64,000 nt of DNA from contig NC_134514.1 in NCBI RefSeq assembly GCF_027942865.1, positions 17,097,965 to 17,161,964 on the forward strand, written 5' to 3'. A program made the translations under genes and the position numbers. The notes beneath the pieces were generated by a model. It was not told the DNA's origin, did not search any database, and saw only the letters and a program-made list of their open reading frames with translations. Shown here one piece after another: positions 62,125-64,000 of the stretch. The stretch is from Odontesthes bonariensis (taxonomy: Eukaryota > Chordata > Actinopteri > Atheriniformes > Atherinopsidae). The stretch's first letter is position 1. The number at the start of each line of letters is the position of its first letter.

Positions 62125-64000
62125 TCAAAATTAGCTCATATTTGTTCAAAAATACAAATAAATTCTTCACTTTTAGCTTTTGACATGTTGTCTCTTGACT
62201 TTATTCAATTTATTATGTGATTTAAAAGGTGAAGAAATCAATTCATTTTTTTCACTTCGAAAGTGTCTTAAACTGATTGTCAATAAATATGAATGTACTC
62301 TTAGAGTCTTACTGAATAACTTGAAGACACATATACTGCATATAGTTCTGTGGGACCAGAGTTTAACACTCAAGGGAAAATAAAAGTGATGGGAAACAAA
62401 GGCAGTTGACTAGGTACAGAAAGACTAGTTCATAATTCATTTAACTTGTAATGGGTTCATTGGTCCGAAGAGCTGCAGGAATAGTGCAGGGAAAACCGAG
62501 CAACCTGATCCCTGACAACCTAAAGAAAGCGGCCAGAGACCCACCCCACCTTCAGGCAAACCACACTACCTCCTACAATATAATGTATAGGATCATACCA
62601 GCCTTTTTGTTTGCAGACTGTACACACATGCAATCTCATGTTAACAATACCCCTAACCTTTACCCTCAACGCTCAATGTACAGTGTATCCACAAATATAC
62701 AGAGACGGTTACATAATTACAAGTCAAATAATGCGAATTCTCACTAGGCTGCTATACAGATGGAAGTAATAAGTGGTGTATATGCTCATTCTAGCCTGTA
62801 CTTTTACTGAAAACTTAAACAGGAAGGGGGGAAAAAGAAGAAAATGGTTATTTTCTCCGAGGGAACGGTGGTTTTGGGAAGTTTGGATATCATGCTCGTC
62901 AGTGAAGCTGTAAAGACTTGTGGTCTGTACAGACGTGGCAGCCGCAGTTGTGGTCAGCACATTGTGTATGTTTTGGAAAGTAGGTGCAGGATAATATGAC
63001 TCGCCTTGTTTCTTGAGTTGCTCAGCCAGAAAGCAATGAGCAGGAGCAGTAATAGTCTGGGGTTAATAGCAAACGGTCTGGCATTAAACAGTACATGCAG
63101 AAGTTGGTTGACAGTGGATTTGGGCAGTGCTGGAAGTTTCTTCTGATCTGGGCTTTGTGGGTGTTTACAATTACAAATGGCAGCAGTCTGTCTGCTTATT
63201 TGTGGCCATCCTAAGTACTGATGCATGTAGTTATTACATTAATCACTTCTCTCAGAGAGCTCATCGGCTTTCAAGTCTGTTGTTGGGAAAGTTAGGAGCC
63301 TTTTGTCTGTATCATCTCACTGACCTAAAGCCAGTGATATTGATGAACTGTCTTCCATTATGCGCTGCATAATCCATATGCCTAACAGCTCACTTTTCAC
63401 AGCAACTATGACCAATTTATACTGCTGCAGCATATTTTATGGAGATGAAGAAATGCTTTAATGATTTTTTTGAAAGCACGATGCAGCTGAATTTTCTTTG
63501 ACATTTTTGATCACCACTAATGAAGTGTAGCATGTTGCCACTACACTCGCATGGCATTATCTCACTGCAGCACATGTCCAACCTGCCCTTTTAATTATAG
63601 AGGGTTAGGTGTTTACTCTTTAACTGCATGCCTGAAAGCTCCATGGTCGCTTACTGCCTCTGGTATCTGGTGTTCATCCAACATAAGCAAGGCAAATCCC
63701 ATCTTCATCCTTGCATCGACCTCAGGCCTCTGAGTCTTCCTCACACCATACCTTGTGTTACTAAGCTTGGAGCTTCACTGCTATGATTGACTATGTCATG
63801 CCTGGATGCAAGGTATTAATCCTGTAGAAATTGTCACATTATTTTGTTTGGCTGAAAGGAAATTTGAGCAACTGTTTTGCTAAAATGTTCACCAAGCCAT
63901 GGCAAAATTTTACACTCAAAAGTTACAATGGCACTCCCCCCTGAGTTGATTTCGGGCAACACTCCTTACTTCGGTGAAATACTCTTGGCAAACATTACAT
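62125..64000. other. prkd2 intron 1, distal part in window
   Basis: No exon recognised to the window end. A plus-strand frame at about 62451-62560 (SLVRRAAGIVQ...ARDPPH) is faintly like the C-terminal end of fish LINE ORF2 proteins but is too short and diverged to call. Confidence 0.4.

Noticed and set aside
62451-62560. Frame resembling a LINE ORF2 C-terminus (LVRRAAGIVQ)
   Set aside because: Similarity is weak and short, with no 3' tail or neighbouring RT motifs.
43377-64000. Second coding exon of prkd2
   Set aside because: I looked for the expected continuation of the N-terminal domain flanked by AG/GT and found no match by eye. A translated search with PRKD2 would be decisive.

Overview
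The window is nuclear DNA from a teleost fish. The coding genes are split by GT-AG introns, intergenic and intronic DNA is AT-rich with many CA/GT microsatellites and homopolymer runs, and the transposable elements (an L2-type LINE, a Penelope-like element, short inverted-repeat DNA transposons) are of kinds common in fish. No CRISPR array, operon, rRNA or tRNA gene was recognised.

Four protein-coding genes are present. Their order and relative orientation match human 19q13.32 as I remember it: slc1a5 (+, eight coding exons, 6570-13294), fkrp (-, one coding exon, 18103-19701), strn4 (+, seventeen coding exons, 21481-36742) and the first coding exon of prkd2 (+, 43050-43376). I joined exons by eye at GT/AG sites and checked reading phase. 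The slc1a5 exons sum to 1617 nt (538 aa) and the strn4 exons to 2328 nt (775 aa), both in frame without internal stops. All four start codons have an in-frame stop a few codons upstream. fkrp and strn4 are head to head, with 1.8 kb between their ATGs.

Layout: 1-6.4 kb, no recognisable gene; 6.4-13.9 kb, slc1a5 with a GC-box/E-box promoter; 13.9-16.7 kb, intergenic or long 3'UTR; 16.7-20.5 kb, fkrp with its probable 3'UTR and 5' splice acceptor; 21.5-40.8 kb, strn4 with a 7.3-kb first intron, a DNA transposon in intron 5 and a 3'UTR of up to 4 kb; 42-43.4 kb, prkd2 5' end; 43.4-64 kb, apparently prkd2 intron 1.

The genes do not form one pathway. slc1a5 encodes a plasma-membrane neutral amino acid exchanger, fkrp a Golgi ribitol-phosphate transferase for alpha-dystroglycan, strn4 a striatin scaffold of the STRIPAK phosphatase complex, and prkd2 a diacylglycerol-regulated kinase. 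Their linkage is ancient synteny.

The most unusual structure is in the prkd2 intron: a 1674-bp Penelope-like insertion bounded by perfect 17-bp target-site duplications. It contains two 616-bp inverted arms around a 170-bp spacer and a hammerhead-ribozyme-like core near its 3' end. The same intron holds a 5'-truncated L2 with an open 295-codon reading frame, and a 597-bp inverted-repeat element that keeps the first exon of a RecQ-like helicase and is flanked by 9-bp duplications.
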